From the NCBI GenBank assembly GCA_000583135.1, contig JFBG01000061.1, forward strand, positions 1 through 64,000: a stretch of 64,000 nucleotides of DNA. Direction: 5' to 3'. A model generated the notes under the pieces. That model worked only from the letters and a program-made list of their open reading frames with translations. It was not told the origin of the DNA and did no database searches. The translations under genes and the position numbers were made by a program. Below are positions 38,666 through 50,493 of the stretch, piece by piece. Each line of letters opens with the position of its first letter. The stretch's first letter is position 1. This DNA is from Thioalkalivibrio sp. HK1 (lineage in GTDB: Bacteria; Pseudomonadota; Gammaproteobacteria; HK1).

Positions 38666-39157
38666 CTATATAACCATCGAGATGGAAGGCATCGTCAAGG
38701 CAAGGCTCGACGGAAAAAATCCCGACGAAGGGGATCGCTTCGCCCATCGATCCTCGACAAAGACAAGATCCTTCCTATATCGATTCAAAATAAAAATCTC
38801 TCTTTGCTTTTCTCGACGATGATGCGATCCGAATTCATATCGACGGCGACGGGGATACTCGAAGAGCGAGCATGAGGGCTTGAACGGAGCCGATATCGAT
38901 CGACTTGAACAAGCCTTTCCCGACCATCGATTTTTTGGATGATAAAAAAGATAAAGAACCGAAACAGCCGTCGAGCCGAGCGGCATCGACGATATCTTCT
39001 CTTGCAAGCAAAACACAGATAAATAATCCACCGCCGGGATATGCCTTTGCATATCCGCAGGCGAAGGGTCTTGTTTGAAAGAATCGATAAAACGACCGCC
39101 AAGCATGACGCTCGGCGCATGATGCTGGGCAAGCCAGCATCCGGTTTTGCGTGCCAT
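38666..39157 (-). CDS. Doubtful small protein with strong ribosome-binding site
   Basis: An open frame of 163 residues begins with ATG at 39157, preceded by AAGGAG with a 6-base spacer; that site is part of repeat copy B. The N-terminal third looks protein-like (MARKTGCWLAQHHAPSVML and on); the remainder is Arg/Ser/Phe-rich and may be chance. I recognise no family. It lies in the AT-richer region, upstream of the lipoprotein gene on the same strand, and may be real, shortened or decayed. Confidence 0.3.
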   Translation of the reverse strand: MARKTGCWLAQHHAPSVMLGGRFIDSFKQDPSPADMQRHIPAVDYLSVFCLQEKISSMPLGSTAVSVLYLFYHPKNRWSGKACSSRSISAPFKPSCSLFEYPRRRRYEFGSHHRREKQREIFILNRYRKDLVFVEDRWAKRSPSSGFFPSSLALTMPSISMVI

Positions 39158-39161
39158 CTCG

Positions 39162-39183
39162 TGCTCCTTGTCATCATCCACTC
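39162..39183 (-). repeat. Repeat copy B, at a ribosome-binding site
   Basis: This copy shares TGATGACAAGGAGCA (15 bases, minus strand) with copy A and TGACAAGGAGCACGA (15 bases) with copy C. It forms the ribosome-binding region of the doubtful gene at 38666-39157. Confidence 0.7.
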
Positions 39184-39317
39184 GATGCAAAGCAAAGCAT
39201 CGAGCATCACCCGGGGATGATCATACATAAAAGGGGCGAGGAAATCAAGGATCGGGGCGGGAATTGTTTATCTTCCGGAAATCCGAAAGTACAAGCGCCT
39301 GTGGATGAATGATCGAT

Positions 39318-39341
39318 ATCGATCTATCGATCTATCGATCT
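39318..39341. repeat. Three tandem copies of ATCGATCT
   Basis: The octamer ATCGATCT is repeated exactly three times at 39318-39325, 39326-39333 and 39334-39341. It is a simple-sequence tract in non-coding DNA and could vary in copy number. Confidence 0.85.
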
Positions 39342-39590
39342 TTCCGATAAGACTCATGGGGTATGGATTGCATTCGATGCTCGAGATTCAAAGGCGAATC
39401 CCCGGCGATATCGAAAAAGGATCGAAAATCGCCTTCGCCCCGATATCGCCTCTTTGACATCGGCAAAAAGGCTCCATCGGCCCAAGGTCGAAAAAGAGAT
39501 CGAAGACGGGGCTTCGTACCCGCAAAAATCCAAAGTATCGAGTGGATAAGATCGATGCGAAAACGGCGAATATCGTGTAATATCCCAAGC

Positions 39591-39658
39591 GTCAGGGGGG
39601 AGTGGTCGTGCTCCTTGTCAAAGCGGTACCACCCACCGCACTGCCGCTTCCTCCTGAC
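39591..39658. ncRNA. Structured 68-base element with 12-bp closing stem
   Basis: Bases 39591-39602 pair with 39647-39658 over 12 bp, counting two G-U pairs when read on the plus strand. Inside, GTGGT (39602-39606) can alternatively pair with ACCAC (39628-39632), and GCGGT with ACCGC. Repeat copy C lies within the loop. On the minus strand it lies about 170 bases after the purA stop. It could be a transcript-end structure or a small RNA; it has no tRNA T-loop, so it is not a tRNA. Confidence 0.35.
39609..39634 (-). repeat. Repeat copy C, inside the structured element
   Basis: On the minus strand this 26-base copy reads GGGTGGTACCGCTT then TGACAAGGAGCA, differing from copy A by one substitution and two missing bases. 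No start codon follows at a usable distance, unlike copy B. Confidence 0.75.
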
Positions 39659-39828
39659 CTTATGAATGATCTATTCATCCAATCGTTTTTTCGATGGACC
39701 CACCGATCCTGTCCTATTTTCTCGGGTTTTCCTTCCCGCCGAAAATATCCCTTTTCTCGATCGCGCCCCACCCTCGACCCTCCTTCGCCCCTCTCATCGA
39801 AGCGCTTGACCGAGAACCCATCGATCCG

Positions 39829-42428
<2,600 letters not shown>

Positions 42429-42459
42429 CGACTTCGAAAAAGCGCGATCGCGCGCTCGA

Positions 42460-42648
42460 TCAGCGCACGAAGTAAAGAAGCAGACAGCCGAAGAGCATCA
42501 AGACAAAACCCATGCGGCGCAGCATGCCATCGCTCATTCTGTCGATCCCTTGCATCGCGCTGCGCACCATCTTCGGACTCAAAAAAGGCACGATGCCCTC
42601 GATGACCAGCACCAAAGCCAATGCCGCCAGCAAATCGTCCCATATCAA
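42460..42648 (-). CDS. yjeT: DUF2065 small membrane protein (YjeT family)
   Basis: This 62-residue protein has two membrane segments (about 5-24 and 43-60) and the family blocks LALVLVIEGIVPFLSPK and RRMGFVLMLFGCLLLYFV. It matches E. coli YjeT (65 residues) in size and in position between hflC and purA; function is unknown. The start appears to be TTG at 42648, with GAGGG about 9 bases upstream. Confidence 0.85.
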   Translation of the reverse strand: MIWDDLLAALALVLVIEGIVPFLSPKMVRSAMQGIDRMSDGMLRRMGFVLMLFGCLLLYFVR

Positions 42649-42820
42649 AAGATCGCCCTCGCACCCTTAGCAGCATAACCCGCCGAAGCCGATGCCTTGT
42701 CCGAGAAAAAAGCAGATTGCATGATCGATCGCAAAGATGCCGCCGGCCGAGACAAGCGCGCTCGATGGCAAGCGGCAACGATATCGACAAGCGCCGATCG
42801 CAGGTCACGAATGCTCCGGC

Positions 42821-43681
42821 TCACGGATTCGGCTCCTTGAAATAGCGGAAGAACTCGCTGTTCGGCTCGAGCAGCAAGATATCGGCGGTGCTCCTGAAGG
42901 TATTCCGGTAGGCATCGAGGCTACGATAAAAGCGGTAGAACTCGCGATCGCGCTCGTAGGCCGCAGCGTAGATCTCGATGGCCCGAGCATCCCCCTCACC
43001 GCGGGTGATCTGGGCTTCGCGCTCGGCCTCGGCGATGATCACCTCGCGCTGCTTGTCGGCCTTGGCCCGCAATTCGCGCGCTTCCTCCTCGCCCTCGGAG
43101 CGAAAACGATTGGCCGTCTCCTGCCGCTCGGAGCGCATCCGGTTATAGACCGATTGACTGACATCCTCGGGCAAATCCACCCGCTTGATACGCACATCGA
43201 TGATCTCGATGCCGAGCTCGACCGCCGGCTCTTGCACCGCCACCACCAGTTTATCCATGATCTCGGTTCGCTCGCCGGAGACCACCTGTTGGACGGTACG
43301 TTTACCGAATTCATCCCGAGAACGCCTGATGATCTGCTCGCTCAAGCGATCGTTGGTGCGATTGATATCCCCTCCGACAGCGGTGTAGAAACGCTGTACA
43401 TCCGCAATCTTCCATTTGACGAAGAAGTCCACCATCACGTTCTTTTGCTCTTGAGTGAGGTATCTCTCCGGCTCTCTATCCAGGGTTTGGATACGACGGT
43501 CGAATGTGCGAACGGTTTGCACCACCGGTATCTTGAAGTGCAATCCCGGCTGGATATCGGTGCGTTGGATCTTGCCGAATTGCAAGAGGATGGCGGTCTG
43601 GCTCTCATTGATGGTGAACAGGCTCATGGCCCCGAGAATCACCAAGCCGATAACCAATACCCCAAGGGCTTTGATATTCAT
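42821..43681 (-). CDS. hflC: FtsH modulator HflC
   Basis: HflC and HflK form a membrane-anchored SPFH (prohibitin-like) complex that encloses and regulates the FtsH protease. The 286 residues have an N-terminal membrane helix (about 5-22), the SPFH domain (ESQTAILLQFGKIQ, FDRRIQTLD) and a C-terminal coiled coil rich in Glu/Arg (RFRSEGEEEARELRAKADKQ). The ATG follows the hflK TAG with no gap, and GGGAGGAG inside the hflK end supplies the ribosome-binding site. Confidence 0.95.
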   Translation of the reverse strand: MNIKALGVLVIGLVILGAMSLFTINESQTAILLQFGKIQRTDIQPGLHFKIPVVQTVRTFDRRIQTLDREPERYLTQEQKNVMVDFFVKWKIADVQRFYTAVGGDINRTNDRLSEQIIRRSRDEFGKRTVQQVVSGERTEIMDKLVVAVQEPAVELGIEIIDVRIKRVDLPEDVSQSVYNRMRSERQETANRFRSEGEEEARELRAKADKQREVIIAEAEREAQITRGEGDARAIEIYAAAYERDREFYRFYRSLDAYRNTFRSTADILLLEPNSEFFRYFKEPNP

Positions 43682-44992
43682 CTAACGACTCCTCCCGGCC
43701 GAGCGGTCATTACGCGAGCGCAAATCCCCGGATGGGGCGGTATCGACATCGTTGACCGATGTCGGGCTCTCGAAATCGAAACGCCCCGCATCGGAATTCC
43801 CGCGTCTGGAATTGACGATCTGATCCAATGGGAGGTACATGAGATTGTTTCCCTCGGGGATATCGACCAATACCTTGCTGGTATTGGCCAAGACGGATTC
43901 GACGGCTTCGAGATAAAGACGATCGCGGGTCACGTCCGGAGCCGCGCGATAGGCCTTCAATATCTGCTCGAAGCGCGATGCATCACCCTCGGCGATCGCC
44001 TCGACCCGCTCGCGATAGGCTTGGGAACGAGCGAGGATGGCATTGGCCTCACCGCGGGCTTTGGGAACGACATCCGCCTCGTAAGCCTTGGCCTCGTTGA
44101 TGATTCTCTCTTGATCCTCTCGAGCCTTGATCGCATCCGAGAACGCAGCTTGCACCTGCTCCGGAGGCTGACCATCTTGCATATCGACACTCGTGACCCG
44201 CAAGCCGGTACGATAGAGATCGAGGACCTCTTGGATCAACTCATCGGCTTCGTCGGCGACCGTGGCTCGTTCTTCGGTGATCACCGATCTCATCAGCGTT
44301 CTTCCGATGATTTCCCGCACCACGCTTTCCGTCGCCCGAACCAAAGCGGTCTCCGGATCCGCATTCTGGTAGAGGAATTTCGCCGAATCGTCGACTTTGT
44401 ACTGCACCGTGAATTGGATATCGACGATATTTTCATCCTTGGTGAGCATCAAGGCCTCGCGCGGAACGCTCGAATTGCCGCTGCCCCGGCTGCGAAAACC
44501 GATCTGAACGACGCGCACCCTGTCGACATTCACCACTTCGACGGTATCGATGAATTTGGGGGCCCAGTTGAAGCCCGGCTGCATCACCCGATGCAAGTGG
44601 CCGAAGCGCAAAACCACTCCCTCTTCCGGCTCTTGGATGATCGTCACCCCGGCAAGCCACCATATTGCAAGGAGCACGACCGCAACGAGACCGATGACGA
44701 TCGAGCCCCCGGCGCGAACCTTGCCCGCAAAACCCGATGATCGTCCGCCTTGGCCCGACGAACCCCGGTCGCCCCCGGAAGGGGTCTCGGGAGAGGATGA
44801 ATTCGAAGAGCCGCCGCGACCGAACCATCGACGGATTTCTTGCTGCAACTTGCGAAGAATCTCGTCGAGATCCGGCGGGCCGGACTGCCCCCCACCTTGG
44901 CCCTTGTTGCGATCCCTGTTCGGACCCTTGTCGCGACCCTCCTGGCCGCTCCAAGGATCCTGATCCCCTCCTCCCGATTGATTCCATGCCAT
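43682..44992 (-). CDS. hflK: FtsH modulator HflK
   Basis: The partner of HflC. The 436 residues have a Gly/Gln/Asp-rich cytoplasmic N terminus (about 1-70, as usual for HflK), a membrane helix at about 82-102 (GSIVIGLVAVVLLAIWWLAG), the SPFH domain (EPEEGVVLRFGHLHRVMQPG) and a long coiled coil. The ATG at 44992 has GGGAG 9 bases upstream. It is separated from hflX by 333 bases here, wider than in E. coli, so it may have its own promoter. Confidence 0.95.
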   Translation of the reverse strand: MAWNQSGGGDQDPWSGQEGRDKGPNRDRNKGQGGGQSGPPDLDEILRKLQQEIRRWFGRGGSSNSSSPETPSGGDRGSSGQGGRSSGFAGKVRAGGSIVIGLVAVVLLAIWWLAGVTIIQEPEEGVVLRFGHLHRVMQPGFNWAPKFIDTVEVVNVDRVRVVQIGFRSRGSGNSSVPREALMLTKDENIVDIQFTVQYKVDDSAKFLYQNADPETALVRATESVVREIIGRTLMRSVITEERATVADEADELIQEVLDLYRTGLRVTSVDMQDGQPPEQVQAAFSDAIKAREDQERIINEAKAYEADVVPKARGEANAILARSQAYRERVEAIAEGDASRFEQILKAYRAAPDVTRDRLYLEAVESVLANTSKVLVDIPEGNNLMYLPLDQIVNSRRGNSDAGRFDFESPTSVNDVDTAPSGDLRSRNDRSAGRSR

Positions 44993-45325
44993 CTTGAAAA
45001 ACTCCCGAAGCGTCAGGAAAGATCGAACGTTGCGAAAAGCGATACCGCCGAACGATTCACTCCGACGAGGAACGATGTGCCGACGAAGAACGCCGACGAA
45101 GAACGATGTGACTCAATAACCCGGCGATCGCGATGGAAAGGACCTTCTTCGACATCCTCGATGGGAAGACCGACGATATTCCAAGACTCGATCGCTTTTG
45201 CTCGGATCGCAAAGGGTGAATTATGCGACATTTGAGCCGACCCTTTACGAATCACCCGCGCGATACCCTCCGGCCAGGCGGACGAAGGAGGGGGTTTTGC
45301 CGACCCGACCCGACCTCGACGAGCA
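44993..45325 (-). promoter_or_regulatory. hflX-hflK spacer with imperfect tandem repeats
   Basis: The 333 bases between hflX and hflK are wider than the compact spacing elsewhere in this series. They contain three tandem copies of CCGACGARGAACG at 45062-45110. A 107-codon open frame on the minus strand (45013-45336) has no family signature and I do not accept it. The spacer may carry an internal hflK promoter, but no clear boxes stand out. Confidence 0.4.
45062..45110. repeat. Three tandem copies of an 13-18 bp unit
   Basis: Units at 45062-45079 (18 bases), 45080-45092 (13 bases, lacking ATGTG) and 45093-45110 (18 bases) share CCGACGARGAACG. They lie upstream of hflK in non-coding sequence. 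Confidence 0.8.
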
Positions 45326-46834
45326 TCACGGACCATCGGCGAGGCATCTTTCGAGCGCCGTCTCCCGACACAAACGCTCGAATACCTTGGCCTCGATACG
45401 AAAGGTCATGCGCGCCGCCCCATCGGGTTCACCGCATTCATTCATCACCTGGGCGCTGCGATACAGGGTCGACCTCAGTCTTCCATCGGTCGCCGGGATG
45501 CAGGCCACTCGAACCAGGCACCCGCCATCGACACTCTCTCGGATCGCCCGCACCGCATCGGGCAGACCCTCGCCGGTGATCGCCGAGACGAAGACGCGGG
45601 GCGATCTCGTTTCATCCCCTGCGATCCCCTCCCCCGCAGGCATATCGCCGGCCGGCGCGGCCTCGCCGTGATTTTCCTCTTCGAAATCGCTTCCAAGGGC
45701 GCCGGCTGCGGGCCCGGCATCGAGCAGGTCGGACTTATTGAAGATCTCGATACGCGGAATTTCGTCGGCCTTGATCGCCTTCAAGACCTCGTGCACCTCG
45801 CGCATCTTCTCGCGCCGATCCGCCGCCGCGGCATCGACGACATGCACCAGCAACGAGGCATTGCGCGTTTCCTCCAATGTCGCCCGAAAAGCGGCCACCA
45901 AATCCGTAGGCAAGCGCCGGATGAAACCGACGGTATCGGCGAGGATGACCTCGCTTCCCGATCCGAATTCTCCCTTGGGATCCAAGCGCCTCAAAGTGGG
46001 ATCGAGGGTCGCAAAGAGCTGATCCCGCACCAAGGTCGCCGCCCCCGTCAAGCGATTGAAAAGGGTCGACTTTCCGGCATTCGTATAGCCCACGAACGCC
46101 ACCAAGGGCACTTGGGAGCGGTCCCTCGAGCGCCGACTGAGGCCACGCCGACTGCGCACCCGATCCAAGCGCGAGCGCACCGTACGGATGCGCCGATCGA
46201 TGAGACGGCGATCCGTTTCCAGCTGGGTTTCCCCGGGGCCGCGCAGACCGATCCCCCCTTTTTGGCGTTCGAGATGGGTCCAGCCCCGCACCAACCGGGT
46301 GGAGAGATGGGCCAACTGGGCCAGCTCCACTTGGAGTTTGCCCTCGAATGTGCTGGCCCGGCGGGCGAAGATATCGAGGATCAAGGCGCGCCGATCGATC
46401 ACCCGACACTCGATCTTGCGCTCCAAATTCCTTTCTTGACCGGGGCTCAACGGGGGATCGAAGATCACCGCATCCGCTTTTCCCGAGCGCACCGCCTCTT
46501 GGATTTCCTCCACCTTGCCGCGGCCGATAAACAACGCCGCATTCGGGGTTCGATCCGGACAACGCACGACGGCGAGGGTCTGCGCACCCGCCGCCAAGGC
46601 GAGTTCTTGCAACTCGGCAATCGCATCCTCGGCATCGATATCGGGCTCATCGACATGGACGAGCACGACTCGCTCGTCCCCGTCGGCCCTTCGATCGAGC
46701 GGTTTTTTATCGCGATGACTCGCAAGTTCGAACATGCGCGCTAAGGGTGCCCGATATGGCGGTGCATCGACGAAGACGATACGGTCGAGTGTGGATCCGA
46801 ATCCGCTTTCAAGAATCGACTTCTCGTGCGTCAT
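45326..46834 (-). CDS. hflX: Ribosome-splitting GTPase HflX
   Basis: HflX is a GTPase that splits stalled ribosomes. The 502 residues contain the HflX N-terminal domain ([29 protein letters not shown]), the helical linker with [17 protein letters not shown], and the G domain ([26 protein letters not shown]). An Ala/Gly/Glu-rich insert of about 35 residues follows the NKSD motif. I placed the start at the ATG 46834, inside the hfq end (26-base overlap); no strong ribosome-binding site marks it, and the frame is open 31 codons upstream. Confidence 0.94.
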   Translation of the reverse strand: MTHEKSILESGFGSTLDRIVFVDAPPYRAPLARMFELASHRDKKPLDRRADGDERVVLVHVDEPDIDAEDAIAELQELALAAGAQTLAVVRCPDRTPNAALFIGRGKVEEIQEAVRSGKADAVIFDPPLSPGQERNLERKIECRVIDRRALILDIFARRASTFEGKLQVELAQLAHLSTRLVRGWTHLERQKGGIGLRGPGETQLETDRRLIDRRIRTVRSRLDRVRSRRGLSRRSRDRSQVPLVAFVGYTNAGKSTLFNRLTGAATLVRDQLFATLDPTLRRLDPKGEFGSGSEVILADTVGFIRRLPTDLVAAFRATLEETRNASLLVHVVDAAAADRREKMREVHEVLKAIKADEIPRIEIFNKSDLLDAGPAAGALGSDFEEENHGEAAPAGDMPAGEGIAGDETRSPRVFVSAITGEGLPDAVRAIRESVDGGCLVRVACIPATDGRLRSTLYRSAQVMNECGEPDGAARMTFRIEAKVFERLCRETALERCLADGP

Positions 46835-47219
46835 GCTTCGACGGCGATGATCCATGCGATGCATGGGAGCCTTGAACCCGATTTTCCGCAACGGAGGCCG
46901 AGCCTTGGGTTTTCCGCGGCATGGCATCGGACGCAGCCTCGTCCTCCATGCGGTACAGGCGCACTTGCCTCGATGGCGAGATCGTCGAGATCGCGTGCTT
47001 GTAGATCATCTGGGTGACGGTATTGCGCAGCAACACCACATACTGATCGAAGGATTCGATCTTACCTTGCAACCTGGTCCCGTTGACCAAAAAAACGGAG
47101 ACCGGCACGTGATCCCGGCGCAGGGCATTCAAGAAGGGATCTTGCAGGGTTCGACCCCTCACCCGCTCGTTGCGTACCGGGGTCTCGCCTACATCACCCG
47201 CTGAACCTTCATCCGACAT
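46809..47219 (-). CDS. hfq: RNA chaperone Hfq with N- and C-terminal extensions
   Basis: Hfq is the hexameric chaperone for small-RNA regulation. The core is unmistakable: [11 protein letters not shown], then the Sm2 block [12 protein letters not shown], with [10 protein letters not shown] on the proximal face. The protein is 136 residues, with about 22 extra N-terminal residues ([20 protein letters not shown]) before the core and a polar C-terminal tail. E. coli Hfq lacks the N-terminal part. The ATG at 47219 is well supported by AAGGAG 6 bases upstream, so the extension is real at translation level. It lies between miaA and hflX as in E. coli. Confidence 0.95.
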   Translation of the reverse strand: MSDEGSAGDVGETPVRNERVRGRTLQDPFLNALRRDHVPVSVFLVNGTRLQGKIESFDQYVVLLRNTVTQMIYKHAISTISPSRQVRLYRMEDEAASDAMPRKTQGSASVAENRVQGSHASHGSSPSKHDAREVDS

Positions 47220-47334
47220 GATCCGCTCCTTGGATTGTCCGGCTCTCGATTCGATGGCCACCACCGGCCGCGCAAACGGCGACGGCAAGCGATGCGCATC
47301 GCTTCGATCCGGCTTGCGCAATGTTCGAAGATCG

Positions 47335-48414
47335 TCAATTTACCAAACCGAGCGCGCTCGTGGCTTGACAATCTCCACCCGATGCGCTTGCGCACTCGGC
47401 AAGGAATTGATCGATCCGCCCGGCCACCCGCTCCGCCCTATCCGGGGCGTGGCAATCGACCCTAAAGGATTGCCTCTCGGATCGCCACCAAGTGATCTGC
47501 CGCTTCGCCAGTTGACGAGTGGCGGCGAGCGCGCGCTCCACCATCTCGTCGAAGCCATACTCCTTGCGCAGGAAGGATCGGACCTGTCGATAGCCCACCG
47601 CCCGCATCGACGGACTATGCGCATCCAGCTGCCAGTTGCGATCCAGCGCCTCGACTTCGTCGACGAGACCCTTTTTCAGCATCCCCGTGAAACGATCGTG
47701 AATCCTTCGGTGGAGGAGGCTTCGATCGCCGTCATGCTCCAAAGGCTCGAGAACGATCCGACAGATCGGAGCGGCAAGGGAGTGGCGGCGACCGGATTCG
47801 AGCCATTGCGACATCGACCGACCGCTGGCGCCGTGGATTTCGAGGGCGCGCCCGATGCGCTGCGGATCGTTCGGATGGATGCGCTTTGCCGCTTGCGCAT
47901 CGACCTGCGCCAAGCGGGCGTGCATCGCAGGCCATCCGATCGACGCCGCTTCGATTTCGAATGCTTCGCGCAAGCGTCGATCGGCCTTCGGCAATGGCGA
48001 TAGACCGCGCTCCAATGCCCGAAAATAAAGTCCGGTGCCCCCGACGAGAAGCGGCAACCTTCCTTCGGCCCGGATGGCTCGGATCGCCCGCCTCGCATCG
48101 GCATGAAATTCCGCCGCCGAATAGCATTCGTCGGGGTCGCGGATATCGATCAGGCGATGGGGAGCGCGGGCGAGCAAGGCGCGATCCGGCTTGCCGGTGC
48201 CGATATCGAGACCGCGAAAGACTTGGGCGGAATCGACGCTGATGATTTGCGCGGCGAAGCGATCCACGAGATGGACGGCGATATCGGTCTTGCCCGCCGC
48301 CGTCGGCCCCGAAAGAAAGACGACCGGACCCGAATCGTCGGCATCGCTCGCAGGCAGCTCCTTCGAGGGCATGGATTGCATGGGAATGATTGTCCGCTGA
48401 CTGGCCTGGATCAT
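47335..48414 (-). CDS. miaA: tRNA dimethylallyltransferase MiaA
   Basis: MiaA transfers the isopentenyl group to A37 of tRNAs reading UNN codons. The 359 residues have the P-loop GPTAAGKT at 36-43, [32 protein letters not shown] and the C-terminal [12 protein letters not shown]. The N terminus is about 25 residues longer than in E. coli. The first ATG at 48414 follows the mutL stop by 6 bases, with GAAAGG immediately before it; the later ATG at 48381 is an alternative. Confidence 0.94.
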   Translation of the reverse strand: MIQASQRTIIPMQSMPSKELPASDADDSGPVVFLSGPTAAGKTDIAVHLVDRFAAQIISVDSAQVFRGLDIGTGKPDRALLARAPHRLIDIRDPDECYSAAEFHADARRAIRAIRAEGRLPLLVGGTGLYFRALERGLSPLPKADRRLREAFEIEAASIGWPAMHARLAQVDAQAAKRIHPNDPQRIGRALEIHGASGRSMSQWLESGRRHSLAAPICRIVLEPLEHDGDRSLLHRRIHDRFTGMLKKGLVDEVEALDRNWQLDAHSPSMRAVGYRQVRSFLRKEYGFDEMVERALAATRQLAKRQITWWRSERQSFRVDCHAPDRAERVAGRIDQFLAECASASGGDCQATSALGLVN

Positions 48415-48420
48415 CGCCTT

Positions 48421-50493
48421 TCAATCGCGGCCATCGTCTTGGTCGGCGAGACCTGCGCGGGAGACGAAGAGTCGGCGAAGGATCCCTTCGTCGAGTCGCA
48501 GCACCGCCGATCTCGGATAATCCGCATGGATATCGCCCAAGAGATCCGCAATATCCGCATCGCTCGCATTGTTGGCCGATATCGAAACCAGCCGACGGTG
48601 AATATCCCCTACCAACCTATCCGCCAGATCCGACGCTTTGGCGACGCCCGCCACACTAACCAAGGCCTCGAGCAATTCCGAGGCATCGATCCCGCCGATA
48701 CCGCGGGGAAAAGTGCGCAAGGTCACCGCATCCGGAGCGTTGCGGCGGTACTCGATACCCAAAAGACGAAGGGATTCCTCGGCCTCCTCGATCACATCGG
48801 CGGACTTTTTCGGCAACGGGGAGGATGCGGGGATCAGCAAGGGCCGCAGGGGCAATGCCGGCGCGGAACGATTCAGCGCTCGCTGCATTCGTTCTCGCAC
48901 CGCTGCTGCAATATCGATGAGCAGCAAGGTCCCGTCAGCGGATTCGAGGCGATCCCCCCCGAGCTTCGATCCCGAAGCCAGCAAATAGCCGCCGATGCGA
49001 TGAGCGATAAGGCCTGCGATCTCGTGAGTTCCTTCGAAGTGCGAAGCATGGGCGAGATCCGAAAAGGCGGCGATCCGCTCCTTGACCTGATCCCCGGAGG
49101 AGGGATGCGTTTGCCTTAGGTAGCGGGTGGAGATGGGACGCAAGATCGAGCGAGCCCCGGCGGTGGATCCCCTTCCCGACGAAGACGAGGGCAAGGATGG
49201 AGAGCCCGCGGGCGATTGTCCGGCGAGCGAGGGTCCGGCGGATGAGGGAGGCGAGGTCGATGACGGGGCGTTCGTTCGGGGCGCAAGATCGATCGATCCC
49301 GGAGCATCGTCGGCGAGGGATGCAAGACCCTCCTCTTGCACCTTCGACTGCTGCACCTTCGGCTCTTGCGCTTCGGTCTGGGGCAATCTCGATGCTTGCG
49401 CGCTCGGTCCCGGATCGTTCGCAGGCGACAAACCATCGCGCAAGGCGCGGGCGATGGCATGGCGGATGAAATCGTGGATATGACGCGATTGCTGAAAACG
49501 GATCTCTTGTTTGGCCGGATGCACATTGACATCCACCAAGGGAGGGGGGATCTCGAGCATGAGCACGAAAGCGGGATGACACGGGGCTTCGATGGAGTCC
49601 CCGAAGGCCACCCGCACCGCATGGCGCACCGTCTCGTTGCGCACGCTACGACCGTTGACGAAAAGGTATTGGGTATCCGGGCGAGTGCGCGCCGCCTCCG
49701 GCGGAGCCACGAACCCTTCCACCGAAAAATCGCCTCGGGCGAAGGAAAAGCCGATCGATTCTTCGGCGAAGGCCTTTCCCAACAAGCGCATCAGGTGCTG
49801 CCGCGGTTCCATCTTGCTATCGGTCTCCAAGCTCTGCCGACCCTCGTTATGGAGCTTGAAGGAAATATCGGGGCGCGCAAGAGCCAAGCGCCGCATCACC
49901 CCCTCGACATGATGGAATTCGGTTCGGGGGGTGCGAAGGAATTTGCGTCGAGCCGGGAGGTTGAAAAAAAGATCCTTCACCTCGACCACCGTCCCCGGCA
50001 ACCCCGGGGCGGGTTCGACCTCCGAATGCGCCCCGCCGACCACCTTGAGCCGGGCCCCGACGGGATTGTCGTGAGGACGGCTCGTGATTTCGAGCCGGGA
50101 AACGGAGGCGATACTCGGCAGAGCCTCCCCCCGAAAACCCATGCTGTCGATGCGATCCAAATCGCCCAAGGTCGCTATCTTGCTGGTGGCGTGGCGCGAC
50201 AGCGCGAGCTCGAGTTCGTCTCGATGAATGCCGATTCCGTTATCGCGCACCCGGATCAGGCGGATCCCCCCGCCCTCGATATCGACCTCGATGGCTCCGG
50301 CGCCGGCATCGATCGAATTCTCGACCAACTCCTTGACCACGGACGCCGGTCGCTCGACCACCTCTCCGGCGGCGATCTGATTGGCCAAGACCGATGGCAG
50401 GATTCTGATAGGCGGGGTATCGGGAATCCCCCGGATCACCCCTTTCCTTTCATCCGCACTCGGATGATCGCTCGGGGATACGAAATCACTCAT
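48421..50493 (-). CDS. mutL: DNA mismatch repair protein MutL
   Basis: MutL couples MutS mismatch recognition to downstream repair enzymes. The 690 residues carry the GHKL ATPase: catalytic Glu57 in KELVENSIDAGA, DNGIGI from 84, and GFRGEALPSI from 119. A Pro/Ser/Gly-rich linker (about 345-480) leads to a C-terminal dimerisation domain. I see no DQHAx2Ex4E endonuclease motif, so this is the non-nicking type that works with MutH. The ATG at 50493 overlaps the rlmD stop (ATGA), with AAGG 7 bases upstream; the same frame stays open far upstream inside rlmD, but that part is not MutL. Confidence 0.96.
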   Translation of the reverse strand: MSDFVSPSDHPSADERKGVIRGIPDTPPIRILPSVLANQIAAGEVVERPASVVKELVENSIDAGAGAIEVDIEGGGIRLIRVRDNGIGIHRDELELALSRHATSKIATLGDLDRIDSMGFRGEALPSIASVSRLEITSRPHDNPVGARLKVVGGAHSEVEPAPGLPGTVVEVKDLFFNLPARRKFLRTPRTEFHHVEGVMRRLALARPDISFKLHNEGRQSLETDSKMEPRQHLMRLLGKAFAEESIGFSFARGDFSVEGFVAPPEAARTRPDTQYLFVNGRSVRNETVRHAVRVAFGDSIEAPCHPAFVLMLEIPPPLVDVNVHPAKQEIRFQQSRHIHDFIRHAIARALRDGLSPANDPGPSAQASRLPQTEAQEPKVQQSKVQEEGLASLADDAPGSIDLAPRTNAPSSTSPPSSAGPSLAGQSPAGSPSLPSSSSGRGSTAGARSILRPISTRYLRQTHPSSGDQVKERIAAFSDLAHASHFEGTHEIAGLIAHRIGGYLLASGSKLGGDRLESADGTLLLIDIAAAVRERMQRALNRSAPALPLRPLLIPASSPLPKKSADVIEEAEESLRLLGIEYRRNAPDAVTLRTFPRGIGGIDASELLEALVSVAGVAKASDLADRLVGDIHRRLVSISANNASDADIADLLGDIHADYPRSAVLRLDEGILRRLFVSRAGLADQDDGRD

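Larger units (their letters stand above)
39158..39828. other. Non-coding AT-richer region with repeats and structure
   Basis: No gene is supported in these 671 bases. They contain repeat copies B and C, a triple 8-bp tandem repeat (39318-39341) and a long-stem structure (39591-39658). The region lies downstream of purA on the minus strand, so the end of the long mutL-purA transcript should fall here. Short open frames on the plus strand, such as 39363-39665, have no family signature. Confidence 0.5.

Noticed and set aside
39591..39658. tRNA gene
   Set aside because: The closing stem suggested a tRNA, but it is 12 bp long, there is no T-loop GGTTCGAATCC-like arm and no anticodon arm of correct geometry.
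39363..39665. 100-codon plus-strand frame in the purA downstream region
   Set aside because: Low-complexity basic translation, no ribosome-binding site, and it overlaps the structured element.
42737..44740. Open frame of 667 codons on the plus strand
   Set aside because: It lies antisense to hflC and hflK and is a by-product of their codon use.
45062..45110. CRISPR-like array
   Set aside because: Units are 13-18 bases and directly abutting, without spacers. It is a simple tandem repeat.
45013..45336. 107-codon minus-strand frame between hflX and hflK
   Set aside because: It includes the tandem repeats, has no family signature and overlaps the hflX stop region.
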